Positions 24,357 to 35,527 of a DNA stretch of 64,000 nt are shown here, one piece after another; position 1 is the first letter of the stretch; every line of letters begins with the position of its first letter. Made by a program: the position numbers and the translations under genes. Under the pieces are notes generated by a model. That model made no database searches. It was not told where the DNA came from and was given only the letters and a program-made list of their open reading frames with translations. The stretch covers positions 17,170,875-17,234,874 of the forward strand of contig OZ234495.1 in the NCBI GenBank assembly GCA_965153455.1. Reading direction: 5' to 3'. The DNA comes from Sphagnum compactum (taxonomy: Eukaryota > Bryophyta > Sphagnopsida > Sphagnales).

Positions 24357-24480
24357 AAGTGAGGTGGCATAGTGGTAAAGGAATTGATCTCCATCCTTAG
24401 GGTTCAAGAATCAATTCTCACAAATGACATGGGTTGTGGTCAATGGTGACAAATTAACCAAACATTCCTTACATATATAA
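24357..24480 (+). repeat. tRNA-related SINE-like sequence
   Basis: An A-box-like TGGCATAGTGGTAAAG at 24365-24380 is followed 36 bp later by a B-box-like GGTTCAAGAATC at 24401-24412, the internal pol III promoter layout of tRNA-derived SINEs. It is not a tRNA gene: the flanks do not make an acceptor stem. SINE ends and target duplications could not be set. Confidence 0.45.
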
Positions 24481-25530
24481 TTTATTAGGTAGAGTAGGTG
24501 GCTTATTTAAACTAGGCTTTTAACCTAACCTAAGTAATGGCACATGTCAACAACTTATAAGTTGAAATTAATGAAATTATCAATAATATAATATATATAA
24601 ATACATATATGTATTAAAGTTTTTAAATATTTAAATAATAAATATCAAAACAATATTATATGATAATATGACTACATTGTTTAGTTGTAAAGCAATCGTA
24701 AAACGACAATCCCACGTAAACTATTTTGGATGGATGAGACGTTCATGTAAATCACATCTTTATGCGATTGCCATTGCGACTTGGTGACATGTATTTTTTT
24801 TGCAATTGAAATTTTAATCTAAAGTGACTAAAACAAATTGTGATCACATATGGCATTTATGATTGAGAAATAATTGAAAAAAAACCATTTATTATTATGC
24901 AAATTCCTTGTAGTGATACATATGCACCAATTTGCAAAATTATTGGGGACCAAAATAAAAACGTTAACCAATTTACACAATTTTTAAAAAAAAATACCAC
25001 ATGTTCAACCTATTTGCAACAATTTACATAAACGAGATATCTCCAAATATTTCACTACAAAAGTAACTACTCTCATGCTTTCATTTCTTTACATTATGCA
25101 ATGAAAAACAAGTAGGCATACATTTGCTTAACACCTCACCTTCATAATATTTTTCACCAAAATTCATCTCAATATTTAAGGGATCATTTCCATGATGCAG
25201 TTAAACCCTAAACCCTAGGCCAAATTCCACTCGGAAGAACATTTCAGAAAATCCCAATCTGAAAATGAAACATTCATAACTAAAATTCATTTGTATTATT
25301 AATTGCTACAAAAATGTTATATACTTCACACCAATAAGCACATACAAATTACTAACAAAATTTTCCCAAATTTCTTTATGTTATGCGTATGAAGCAGCCA
25401 TTTCTTTTTGGTCTGAAATTTTGCATTGTTGTGAATTTTTAAAAAAAAATTGGGATACAAATTCATGGGGTTTTAGAAGAAAAAAAAAATTCACCAAAAT
25501 AAAAAGATTGCCAGATAACTATACATAGAT
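24481..25530. other. AT-rich spacer, no gene seen
   Basis: No gene recognised. Sequence near 24530-24610 (GCACATGTCAACAACTTATA) resembles 45980-46080, another trace of dispersed repeats. Confidence 0.5.
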
Positions 25531-25690
25531 GAAGTAGTTAGCCAAAAAAATATGAGGCTATTTAAATTTTTTCCATTGACATTTTGTTAATAGTCAAATT
25601 TGGCTAAATCAGCTTATGGATGAGGCAAGTGCAAAAATAGTTGTCCATACCCTCTTTTGAGCATCACTTTGATTGACAGATAAATATGAC
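25531..25690 (+). repeat. Dispersed repeat (GGCTAAATCA-ATGGATGA family), copy 2
   Basis: It shares the ordered blocks TAGCCAAAAA-TAT, TTGACAT/TTTCATATT, TGGCTAAATCA and TATGGATGA with 13205-13345 and 49589-49735, all in the same orientation. No terminal structures could be defined. Confidence 0.6.
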
Positions 25691-25805
25691 AAATTTTGGC
25701 ATGCATTATTTTTATAAACAGAATTCAAGATTTTACACAAGCCTCATGACTTTTTTTTATTGTCCAAAATAATTTTAAAAATACACTTTATATTATTTTA
25801 AAGTG

Positions 25806-26012
25806 AGTCCAAACTCTAAACCCTCAACCAGTTCCAAACCCTAAACCAGCTCCAAACCCTAACCCCTAAACCAGTTCTAAACCCACAACCCTACACTGGT
25901 TTCAAACTCTAAACTCTAAACTGGTTCCAAACCTGAACCCTACACCAGTTCCAGACCCTAACCCCTACACTGGTTCCAGACCCTAAACCCTAAGCTGGTT
26001 CCATACCCTAAC
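25806..26012 (+). repeat. Telomere-like minisatellite (CTGGTTCCAAACCCTAAACCC)
   Basis: About eight diverged units of roughly 25-30 bp, each a CCAGTTCCA or CTGGTTCCA block joined to one or two AAACCCTA motifs. The plant telomere motif is embedded in a composite unit, so this is an interstitial minisatellite rather than a telomere. It lies about 530 bp past the transporter stop codon. Confidence 0.8.
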
Positions 26013-26544
26013 CCAAAAGCTTTCCAGAGAAGCATCTCTGCCATGAAGAAAACATTTCTCTGACAGATGAATCTTGTAGCCTCGAGAGCAATCAAGCAAT
26101 CAATCTCCCTTGAGAGAGAGCAAAGGAGGAAAGATTGAAGCATACAAAATCACTTCCAAAATCAAAAGTGAAGATGGGGGAGAGAGAATGAGAGCAAGCT
26201 GGATCACAGATGCTGACATCAATGTCAAAGAACAGAGGAGCTTTGGGGTGTGTCACAGAACATGTGTAGAGAAGTGGGTTGTTGCAGGACAGGGCTTATG
26301 GAGATCCAGAGAAGGAGTTGGGAGTCCATTTTGTAAAGTATAGACTGATCATCATCCCATGCAGGAATTTGCATCTGATCCACAATCTCCTCCCATGAGG
26401 TCATCTCATAATCTGGGAAGGTTAGAGGATGATTGGTTGGTCAAGTCCAAAAACCCATGTACCTGGGGAGTAGTCAGAAGCAAGAAAAGCAGCTTGGATC
26501 AAAGGTGAGAACTTAAAAGAGACTTTAAGTTGATAAACAAACAC
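26013..26544 (-). other. 3' flank of the transporter gene
   Basis: No independent coding sequence is supported on either strand. The stretch is moderately rich in purines on the plus strand and probably contains the transporter's 3' untranslated region. No poly(A) site was fixed. Confidence 0.45.
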
Positions 26545-29500
26545 TCAACAGGAAAGAAGGAAGGAAGGAAATCCTTGAGAACACATATTGTGAAGGAAGG
26601 ACAAAGAGAGAGGGTATGTGGTGGTTCCAAGCATCTCACCAAGAGTGGGCGTGAGCACTGTGAGAAGAAAGGTTCCAAAAAGCTTGAGAAGCAATCCTGG
26701 AATCATGAGATCAGCGGTGTGGATGTAACCTGTGGCACGAGCGATGGCATTGGGGGGAGTTGCAACTGGCAACATGAAAGAGAAATTAGATGCAAAAGTT
26801 GCAGGGATCATGAGCAAGAGCGGATGCACATTGAGTGACAAGGCCACATCTGCAAGCAAAGGAAGGAAGAGTGTTGCAATCGCTGCATTTGCAGTGAACT
26901 CTGTGATGATGTTTATGATCACTGCAACCACAAGTGGGAGCAGAACATATGGCACGAAATGAAGAATGCGCATATGGGATCCTAACCAGAGCGAAAGTTT
27001 GCTTTTCTCAATGCCTGCTGACAGTGCAAAACCTGCAGACAACAACAATCAATCATAGTGCCCTTCAGGTACAAGTCCAGAATCAGATACCCATAAGCAT
27101 ATATGCAGAGACATTCTTGTCCTTTCAATGAAATGAATATGTGAGAGTCTTTCATGCCATAATCATCTTTGCATGCTCAGTTTGCAACCTGGCAGCACCG
27201 AATGAATAATAGCAAAGCCTTCTACAGGAGGAGGATTATTAGGTACCTCCCCCAAGGAGTAGTATGACATCCCATGGCAGCCGCTTACAAGTTGACCAGT
27301 CCATCAGCTTTTGCTCCTCTGCCATCTTATTTGGAACCAAGAAGAGTAGAATTGCCATCACAATCTGCAAGTTTTTGAAATGAAACAGGAGGAGCATCAG
27401 TTTGTCCCCATCCCCATTTCTTTGATCTCCTCCTCTCTCCTCTTGATGGAAGGAAGAGAAATGACAGTCATGACATTCACAAAACCTGTCTAGTCTTTGT
27501 AGTACCAAACTCCTCCTTCTCTTTCTCCTACTCCTAGTTTTGAAATCTCTTCTGAGGGAGATGATTGACTTCTAAGAGTTATTGTTTTTGGTTTGGTTCT
27601 CCCTTTAGTGCCACTCTTTCATAACTCTCTCTCTCTCTCTCACTCACTCACTCACACGCCCTCAAACAGAGACAGTTCCAAGTAGTTTTCATTTTGCAAC
27701 TTTGTGATTGAAGAGCAAAGGTGAAAACAATATGGATTCAAGAGAGGAGGAGCTTACACTGACAGTCCCTTCATTTGGGTAGCCATCAAAGAGATTGCTC
27801 CATCCTGGGTAGTTCCCTAAAGTCCTTGTGCACCACAGTAGCACCAAGACCTAAAAACCCCCTCTCCCTCAAGCGCACAAAAATCATGAGATCATTACAG
27901 ATTTCAGTTCCAAGTTTGGTAGTATATTGCCATTGTTGGTGGAGTGTGAATCCTCAAAGTCATGCCAAAAAATCTCAAGCCACATGAAGAAGAAGAAGAC
28001 AAAGAAGAAGATGATGACGACAAAGAACCCAACCACAAAAAAGGTACAAAAACAATAGAAATCATTGTCTTCTTGGCCTGGATACACACGAACAAGATGA
28101 TGATGATGAGCTTTGCAGGGTTTAGAGAGAAACCTCACCACAAATTCACAAGCTATGAAGCGTTCAGCAAATGTCACCGGCCCTGCGATTTTTGCAAACA
28201 CAAAAACCAAAAGCTCACATTATAAACCTGTTAGAGCTCCTCCTCCTCCTCCTCCTCAAGCTCATAACTGTGCTCCAACAACACTGTGCTTCTGGTAGCA
28301 AAAAACAATACTGCCAAAGGTTCTTCTTCTGTAACCAATAGCAAAGACAAGGCTTCAAACATTCCTGAACTAGTTTGAATTTGTGCTTCAAGCAAGCAAG
28401 CAAAGGGTTTAGGGTTTAACAACAACTGTAATTCTGGTGACAAAAAACCAAACTGTCAAAAGTTCTTCTGTAACAATAATAGCAAACCAAAAAATTTGAA
28501 CAATCCTGAACTTGTTTGAATCTGTGCATCAAGCAAGCAAGCAAGCAAGCAAAGCCCTAAACCCTGAGCTTTTCACAAGGAGGAGGAGAAGAAGAATAAG
28601 TGTGGAAGGGAATTGTGCAGTTGGGGAAGAAGCTTTTGAGTTACAACCCAAGCTTTTGAGTTCCTGTTCCACCATGCTGCGGCTGAAGTGAGCTTCCACA
28701 ATGGGGATTGCAGAGGAAGGACACAAGAGTAAGCAAAGCAGCAACCATTCGAAGATGAGAAAAGGAACTGTGAGAGGCAGCGCGAACAACATCCATTGCA
28801 AGAATGTCACTGGCGGCGCTCTCGGAAATCTTTCACTGTAAACTCCCGCAAGCACCATGTTGGGTCCCGAGCCGTTGATCGTCGCCATTCCACCGATCGC
28901 TGTCGCGAACGTGATCCCCAATACCACCGCCTTGGCAAAGCTTTTCTTGACCTTCCGTATGAAGAAATCTCGAAGCTCTCGTTCTTGTTCATCTCGTTGT
29001 TGCTGGGAAGTTGCATCTAGACTTGTACTGTAATTTCTTAGAGCTTTGGAACATTTGGTACAAAGTCTTGCTGCTGCGGAGGAGAAGGAGGAGGAGGACC
29101 CATGAGGAGCTTCAAGCTCATCATCATCGAGATCAAAGTGTTTCAGCACACCAGTAGCCATGGGGATCATCATGATGGAAGCAGCAGCGTTGGAGACCCA
29201 CATACTGACAAAAGCAGGAGCGACCACAAAACCCAACAAAACCAGTCTGGGATCCATCTTGTCGCCGCCGAAGAACAACAGAATTCGCAACGCCATGCGC
29301 TTGTGAAGCTGGTATTTCTGGATTCCCAAAGAGAGAATAAAAGTTCCCAGCATCAGCGACACGGTATCGTTCCAGTACTGTCGTGCCACTGCGTCCGCAT
29401 TCATGATCTTACAAAAGGGAAACAACGCCAACGGCAACAATGCCGTCATGCAAAGCGGCACAGGCTCAAGCACCCACCACATCGCCATCCATACAACAAC

Positions 29501-29851
29501 ACCCAACATCCTTGTTGCAGAAGCAAGAACAACAACCTTCTTGCCTGTGGATCCTTCTTCTTCTTCTTCTCCTTCTCCTTCTCCTCCTCCTCCTTGTTTT
29601 TCTTCTTCTACTGCAATTGTGACACAAGTCAGAATCACCAGCATTGCCAAAGGACCGGCAACCACAGACCAGAATCCCCGCTTCTTCTTGCAAACAACTT
29701 GAAGCTGGCTGCAGCAAAATCTTGACATGTCCAAAACAGAATTCTCTTCTCCTGGCAGCCTGAAGCTTGATGTTCTTCCTGATCTTCTTCTCGTTGTCAA
29801 GCTTGAAGAAGATGTAAGAAGAGCCTCCAGGCTGTTGGAGTCTGAAGCCAT
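26545..29851 (-). CDS. SLC13/DASS-type dicarboxylate transporter, tonoplast dicarboxylate transporter-like, complete, 5 exons
   Basis: It is a multi-pass carrier of the divalent-anion symporter family; plant members move malate and related dicarboxylates across the tonoplast. Exons in transcript order: 29851-28648, 28182-28139, 27850-27758, 27364-27247, 27032-26545. All phases fit, giving 648 residues, longer than the roughly 540 I recall for Arabidopsis TDT. The first substrate/sodium motif is SNAAA (220-224, within MWVSNAAASIMMIPMATG). The second half has ITEFTANAA (about 529-537) and the paired LPVATPPNA (574-582). LMDWSTCKRLPWDVILLLGGG is typical of the family. Unusual points: a Ser/Arg-rich cytosolic N-terminus, a Gly/Glu-rich loop (82-102), an inserted Ser/Gln-rich loop (about 245-295), and an extra C-terminal tail after TPTLGEM. 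Membrane location in this species is inferred. Confidence 0.93.
28273..28556 (-). repeat. Diverged tandem duplication inside transporter intron 1
   Basis: Two units of about 130-140 bp (about 28273-28398 and 28418-28556) share CTGGT-GCAAAAAACAA, TTCTTCTGTAAC, TCCTGAACT-GTTTGAAT and end in AGCAAGCAAGCAA runs. They lie within the 465-bp intron 1 (28183-28647). Confidence 0.7.
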
Positions 29852-30078
29852 ATGTATATGTGTCTTATCAGACTGTTTTTGGGTGCAGCAAAGTTCTTCA
29901 GATCCTTCTTCTGTGTGAGTGCAGCAGAGAGAGCTGAGATTTTTCTTCCTGTGAGCTTCTTCTTCAAGGCTCAGGCTAGAGTTCTATCAACAAACTTTTG
30001 CCGCCCACCCATCCTTGAACAAAAGCCATTTTCCATACCCATGTCAGAGATGAAATTCTGACAGGAAGGAATTAGGAG

Positions 30079-30094
30079 CATGCATGCATGCATG
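30079..30094. promoter_or_regulatory. Tandem RY-type CATGCATG element upstream of the transporter
   Basis: CATGCATGCATGCATG lies about 230 bp upstream of the transporter start codon. CATGCATG is the known RY element bound by plant B3-domain factors of the ABI3/FUS3/VAL group. Four overlapping CATG units could also be a simple repeat; no expression data are available. Confidence 0.35.
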
Positions 30095-30149
30095 GAGATC
30101 TTCAAGTAGAAAAGATCTCATAAGATTGATTCCTCCTAGGATTTTAAAA

Positions 30150-30550
30150 GCATGTGAGCAGGTCTAGATTGAGATCTGACAGGCTACAAGATCATCATAA
30201 TCTTCCGAAGAAAATATGAGCAAAGTGATGATCAGGTACAAGAGATTCTGAATTCTTGGACTGAGAAATGTGAGCAAGTCTATTGATCAGGTACAAGAGA
30301 TTCTGAATTTTCTCCAAAGAAATGTGAGTTTGAAGTCTATTGATCAGTTTGCTCTATCATGACAGTTTCTGAAGAAATGTGACCAAGATTGAACAGGTGA
30401 CATGCAATGAGATCATGGTGTTCTGAAGAAATTTGAGCAAGACTTCTCTGTTTGATCAGGTGTTGCAAGATCAAGTTCCAAACAATGTGAGCAAGATTGA
30501 TGCTGCAAGCAAGATCATTAGTTCTCAACAACATTGAGAGCAAAGATTGA
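30150..30550 (-). repeat. Degenerate minisatellite upstream of the transporter
   Basis: About six units of 55-70 bp share GAAATGTGAGCAAG, TTGATCAGGTACAAGAGATT and CTGAA. The two central units (about 30215-30330) are nearly identical; outer ones are diverged. They sit 300-700 bp upstream of the start codon. Confidence 0.75.
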
Positions 30551-31274
30551 TCCTCCTACCCATGTGGGTGGAGATTTTTTTTTCTGGGGTTTTGGCATTT
30601 GCTAAATTTTGATCACACCTGCTAAATTCTGCTGCCAGTTTTTCTACTTGTTTGTTGGCAGTTTTATACATGCTGCTAACTCAAGCTCACCCATGCACTT
30701 GCATTTGGAAAGCAATCCATTTTGGGCATGGTAGAGAACAAATGTCCACCAAGAGAATTTTTAGTCATGCTCCTCATTTTTTTTCGGGGGGTTCATTGCT
30801 ACTTACAAGTAGTTTAAATTACTTTTGCTTCATCCCATCTTATGAGTGTTTTCAGTTGAAAAACTTGTGTCTGGCAAAGAGATTATAATTCAACTTCAGA
30901 TTTGAATCCAAGTTATGCAATTATTTCCTAAACCCTAAATCTTAAACCCCGAATTGAATCTGGGTTATGAAAGTATCTAAACTTCAGATTGAATCCAGGT
31001 TTGTTAGGTATATGAGAGTTGCAACAGCACCCAATTTCCTCATGCATAAATCCTCTTGTATACTGAAAAGTTTGAAGTACTATTGAGAGCGGATAACTTA
31101 GTACTTGGAAAAGACATCAATTTGCTTGCTTCTTTGGTATGAATTCTTTCTAGATAAATGCAGTAAGTAGAGCTTTATGTTTTTGAGCTTTCAGCTTCTT
31201 GAACATCTCTTGCATGTCTACCAAAGAAATTCAATAGGTATGGCATTTTTAAACCAATACTTATTGTGATTTTT
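30551..31274. other. AT-rich spacer, no gene seen
   Basis: No coding region recognised. TTCAGATT-GAATCCA-GTT is repeated near 30893-31000 beside AAACCCTAAATC-type sequence. Confidence 0.5.
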
Positions 31275-31590
31275 CATCTCACATATTCACCTCTCCTATT
31301 CATTAGATGAGGTGCCTCTCAAGTTCAATTTATTTCTTTTGCCGAAAAAACCAATTTGATTGGCTCATCACTCCGAGAAAATGGAACCATGAAGGCTCCC
31401 CAAATAGATTTGAAGGTTTTTTGTTCCTCCCCTTTGGCCCACTTATATATAGGTGAAAAGAGGACAACATTTGCCAAAGGGGGATAAAAGTGAGGTGCTA
31501 TGGAGAACATGTTGGGGGAACACATTGGGAACTTGGGGAACCTGATGGGAACCCATTGGGAACCTGATGGGAACACATTGGGAACCAAGG
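31275..31590 (-). repeat. Dispersed repeat, copy 2, inverted (GTTCCCAATG array plus TATATATAAG module)
   Basis: The reverse complement matches 5090-5415 over its whole length, including the GTTCCCAATG run, ACCTCACTTTTATCCCC, the TTTGGCAAATGTTGTCCTC block, the TATATATA box, GGGCCAAAGGGGAGGAAC and the end CACCTCATCTAAT. Copies differ by substitutions and small gaps. A further fragment of the GGGAACACATTGGGAAC array lies at about 32026-32090. Confidence 0.8.
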
Positions 31591-32095
31591 AAAAATGAAA
31601 GAAAATCCTTACCCCTCAAATTTGAAAGGAAAAAAAGCGAGGCACCTTGAGTGCACGCTTGGGCCTTGCCATTGGCTGCATGAAATTTCTCTTCCCAAAA
31701 GAGTGAAGGAAAATAGTGGATGTTTAGGAATATTGCATTTGTTGAAATGAATGTTTCAAATTATTTAAGGTTAATTACTTATTATTTTTGTTATCAATTT
31801 ATCAAAGGTTAATTACTTATAATTTATTTTTTATGGGTAGCTGAATTTGTTCGAATGTTCAAAAAATATTATCACAAAGTGAATTCAAAAGTCTGTGAGA
31901 CTTTTTTCATCCCGAGAAAATATTTCTCATTAATTTTTTATCAGTCTGAAAATGTAAATGTGAAAATGGACATGCAAATTGTTGCATCTGGAAACATTGA
32001 TAATGTGAAGCAATTTCACATCTTAGGGAACACATTGCAAACTTGGGGAACCCATTGGGAACTTCGTGGGAACACATTGGGAACAGGAACCTTAC

Positions 32096-32765
32096 ACCCT
32101 AAATGAAACATGCAAAACTGTTTCAATGGCAGCATTGTGAATGTGAGGAAATAATCTCATTTGAAATGCCCTGAACCCTAAATAAAGCATGAAGCATGTT
32201 TCATTGGAAGCATTGGAAGCATCGAGAATGTGACAAAATATTTCACTTGAAACACCTTAAACCCTAAACCCTAATTGAACATGCAAATACTTTCATTGGA
32301 ACCATTGAGAAAATATTTCATTTGAGACATAAAGAGAGAGAAAGAGAAAGCAAGATTTTACTAGGTGATAGTCATCACTTTGAACCCTAAACCGTAATTG
32401 GACATGCAAATAGTTTCATTGGAACCATTGAGAAAATATTTTATTTGAGACAAAGATGAAGAGAGAGAGAAGAAAGCAAGATTTTGCTAGGTAATCATCA
32501 CTTTGAACCCTAAACCCTAATTGAACATGCAAATAGTCTACATGGAACCATTGAGAAAAAAAATTATTTGAAACATGAAAGATGGAGAGAGAGAGCCGAA
32601 GAGAAAGCAAGATTTTGCTAGGTAGTCACCACATTAAACCCTAAACCCTAAGGGGACATGCAAATGGGTTTCATTGGAACCATAAAGAAAACATTTGATT
32701 TGAAACATGAAAGATGGAGAGAGACAAAGAGAAAGCAAGATTTTGCTTAGGTAGTCATCATGATT
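32096..32765 (+). repeat. Tandem repeat of about 120-bp units headed by AAACCCTAAACCCTAA
   Basis: Units begin near 32096, 32173, 32261, 32383, 32505 and 32637. Later ones read telomere-like motif, GAACATGCAAATAGTTTCAT, GGAACCATTGAGAAAATATT, a GAGAGA tract, then AAAGCAAGATTTTGCTAGGT and AGTCATCA. The first two units lack the GAGA tract, so the array shows stepwise growth. Interstitial, no gene. Confidence 0.88.
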
Positions 32766-33204
32766 GAACCACTAGAATCCGAAAATCCAATGGCATGAAA
32801 TGAAATTTGACCAATCATGGAATGTGACAAAGAGATGGATCTCACTACCACATCTGGTGACAATAATAATTATTATAAAAATAATAAGTTTGAACTTGCC
32901 AAACCCAAGAATATTTTGATGTCCACTCAACTTGAGCTTTCTATAACAACACCCCATATGTACCAAAAGAGCTCGAATGGTAATAAATTGTGTATACTAC
33001 TACAAGGGTTGTAGGATTAGGGTTTGTGTTGGACGGTTCTTGACCTTAATGAAGAACGGCTTCAATTCCACACGAAAAAATGGAACCCCCGGTTGGGTTC
33101 TTAACCAACCCAGGCTCTAGGACACCACAAGGGATGGAATGGTGGGTCGTACAAGAAACACTTTTTCATTGGGTTCCCCTTTCCTACCCAATCACAATGG
33201 TTAA

Positions 33205-33365
33205 CTTTACTACCTACCTACGAACAACCCACTAGCCTTTACCTATGTATTAATTATTAACCATCTATCATTACTAGATGTAGATGGTTAATCGATAGAT
33301 AGGTAAACCCTTATCGGTTGTTAGTGGGTAACGGCTAGTGGGTTGTTAGCAGGTAGGTAGTAAAG
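33205..33365. repeat. Long imperfect foldback
   Basis: The outer arm CTTTACTACCTACCTACGAA (from 33205) pairs with its complement ending at 33365, followed by AACAACCCACTAGCC with near-perfect pairing. Pairing continues through TTTACCTAT and ATTAACCATCT to a loop at about 33267-33281. The right arm carries an extra segment of about 25 bp (near 33307-33331) that is itself a partial copy of the arm. It could be a MITE relic or a small-RNA precursor. Confidence 0.75.
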
Positions 33366-33563
33366 CTCTCACTCTTGTGAGTGCACAAAAAGGAACTCAC
33401 ATTTCACAAAATAGAGTTATTCATAAAAGTCACTCCGTTATGTGGTGAGAACGACCGGTTTCAGTATAAAAGGCCATCAAACAAGTAACGAGCAATGAAG
33501 ATTTTACAAAACGAAATAACTGGGACCCAAACTAGTTTTTTCTACCAATTTTGATGGTAAATT

Positions 33564-33778
33564 GAGTTTCATCCTGACTTTCCTTTTTCCTGAGCGCCTC
33601 CATACCAGTACAACTATTATAATTAGTCTTGAACAACCTTGTGCATTAAAATGCTAAGTTTCAGCATTCCATATTGAGAGAAAATTTCCTTCCTTTGCAA
33701 ATACCACTGAAAGAGGGGATAGGGGGTAAAAGACAGGGTGAAAGACAGGGTGACTTTACGGATAACTCTAATAACACG
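33564..33778 (+). mobile_element. MITE-like element, copy 1
   Basis: Bounded by imperfect inverted ends (GAGTTTCATCCTGACTTTCC against the complement of the right end, AGAGTTATCCGTAAAGTCAC). It shares internal blocks with 35528-35785: TTCCTTTTTCCTGAGCGCCT, GTACAACTA-TATAATTA, GAGGGGATAGGGGGT. It is 215 bp with no coding capacity. No clear target duplication. Confidence 0.6.
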
Positions 33779-34116
33779 GTGTGAAAATTTCACAAAAGGT
33801 GAGACCGGATGAAAACTGCATAGCCTGGTACATAATACACACATGTAGTTGTCTAGTCTGTTGATTGCTCAACCAAAAGAAGACTGAATCAAAAGATCAA
33901 AACCTTGGTCAAGATCGAATGGCTACTACAATCATAATAATGCACCCAGCTACTACACTTCACTCTTATGAAGAAAATGTGGTTGCATTATGATGCAACT
34001 TTGTGACCGACAACATTCTAATGCATAAAATACTAGTATGAGAGTACTAGTACTACTACTTCTATTACACTAGACAAAATTATGATTTCTTCAACCCACT
34101 ACAATAATGAGGTCAC

Positions 34117-34262
34117 AACAAAACAACATATACAATACATACAACACAAGATCCATATGTGTGATACCTTGCCAAACAAAACAACATATATAATACATAC
34201 AACACAAGATCCATATGTATGTGTGATGTATGCAAAACACACACACACACACACACACACAT
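34117..34262 (+). repeat. 58-bp tandem duplication followed by (CA)n
   Basis: AACAAAACAACATATA-CAATACATACAACACAAGATCC is repeated at 34117 and 34175. A CA microsatellite of about 13 units follows at 34236-34262. Confidence 0.85.
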
Positions 34263-35527
34263 TTGCTCCTTTTGCTCTTTTTTTCCCTCTTTTTGAAGAT
34301 CCAGCATATCACTTTTGCTTTCTAAAGATCTTGTAGCTGAAGCCTATGATGAATATTGATTTTCCCCAGGGCAAAATGCCCACCACTAGTGTTTGTTCAT
34401 GGGCCCATTTCTCAATTCTTTTCTGTTTTGTTTTGTTTTGTTTTTTTTCGAAACATCCTAAACCACACTAATAAAATCCTAAAACATCCATTGCACAAAC
34501 TCTCAATTCTTTTGACTTCAAAGCCACTCCTACATTTTTTCCTTATACCAATTGGGAGTGCAAGGACCCCTACAAAATAATGAGAGCTATTGTAAAAATC
34601 ATTTAAAAAAATACTTTCAATATAATTGAATTTTCCCAAGAATATCACATAATTTTTTCTCCGAATTTTGTTTTTTGGTGATGAAATGATATGATACCTT
34701 TTTTTGTGCCACACTAGGGTTCTAATTCAATAGAGTGATTTCCCAAGCATAATATCTAAGCAAGATGGTTTGGAACTCCAAATGACTTCAGATTTGAGTC
34801 AAAATAATGTAAGAAGCACCTTAGAAAAATCCTTGAGGATTCTTCATGATCCAATATGAAAGGAAGGAACTTGAAATGAGCAAAATCAAAAGGTAAGTGT
34901 GCAAGATTGGCACCAATGTTTGGCGATTCTTTGATTTTGTTATAACCTTTGGTTCTAGGTCATGGACATTTTTTAGACAACCTGTAGGAACTTCATGAAA
35001 GATTTAGCAAAGAACCAACACTTTGAGGTAGGTTTGGTTTTTTGATTTTATGAGAACCACCTATCAAGGATCCATATACCTAACCCTTATTACCTTCTTT
35101 GAACCCAACATTGGTTAGCAACAATGTGAAAATTTGAAACTAATGAAACTTTGCATGTTGAGCAATGTGGTATAGATGTCAATGTGAAGAAGATGCACTA
35201 GGAATTTCCTTTCATGGAACTTGTTTCCTCCACATTTCTCTTGTCTATCCATCTATTGTGAAACAAGGGCTTGGGATATGGCATTGTTTGATGACATTCT
35301 CAAACATTATAGGTACATTAGTCTCATCAAACTTTGCATGAATTGCTCTTTACTACATACAATTGGGGAGTTGGTTCATGGTGGTTCTAGGGCTCCAATT
35401 GTTATTATAGTGCAATTTAAGAGTTAGAGTAAAAACACCAATTTGCTCATTATAGAATGGCTATGAAGGTGTTAGCTATAAATATAGCAATGTTAGAGGG
35501 TCTATATGAATGCTTTTTATGAAAACT

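Noticed and set aside
24365-24412. tRNA gene
   Set aside because: A and B boxes are present but flanks do not form acceptor or anticodon stems; treated as SINE-like.
29102-29725. 207-codon plus-strand open frame opposite the transporter's first exon
   Set aside because: It is the antisense shadow of a well-supported exon; the His/Gln-rich composition reflects reverse-complemented Leu, Ala and Glu codons.
32096-32765. True telomere or chromosome end
   Set aside because: Telomere motifs are only one or two per 120-bp unit and ordinary sequence continues on both sides.
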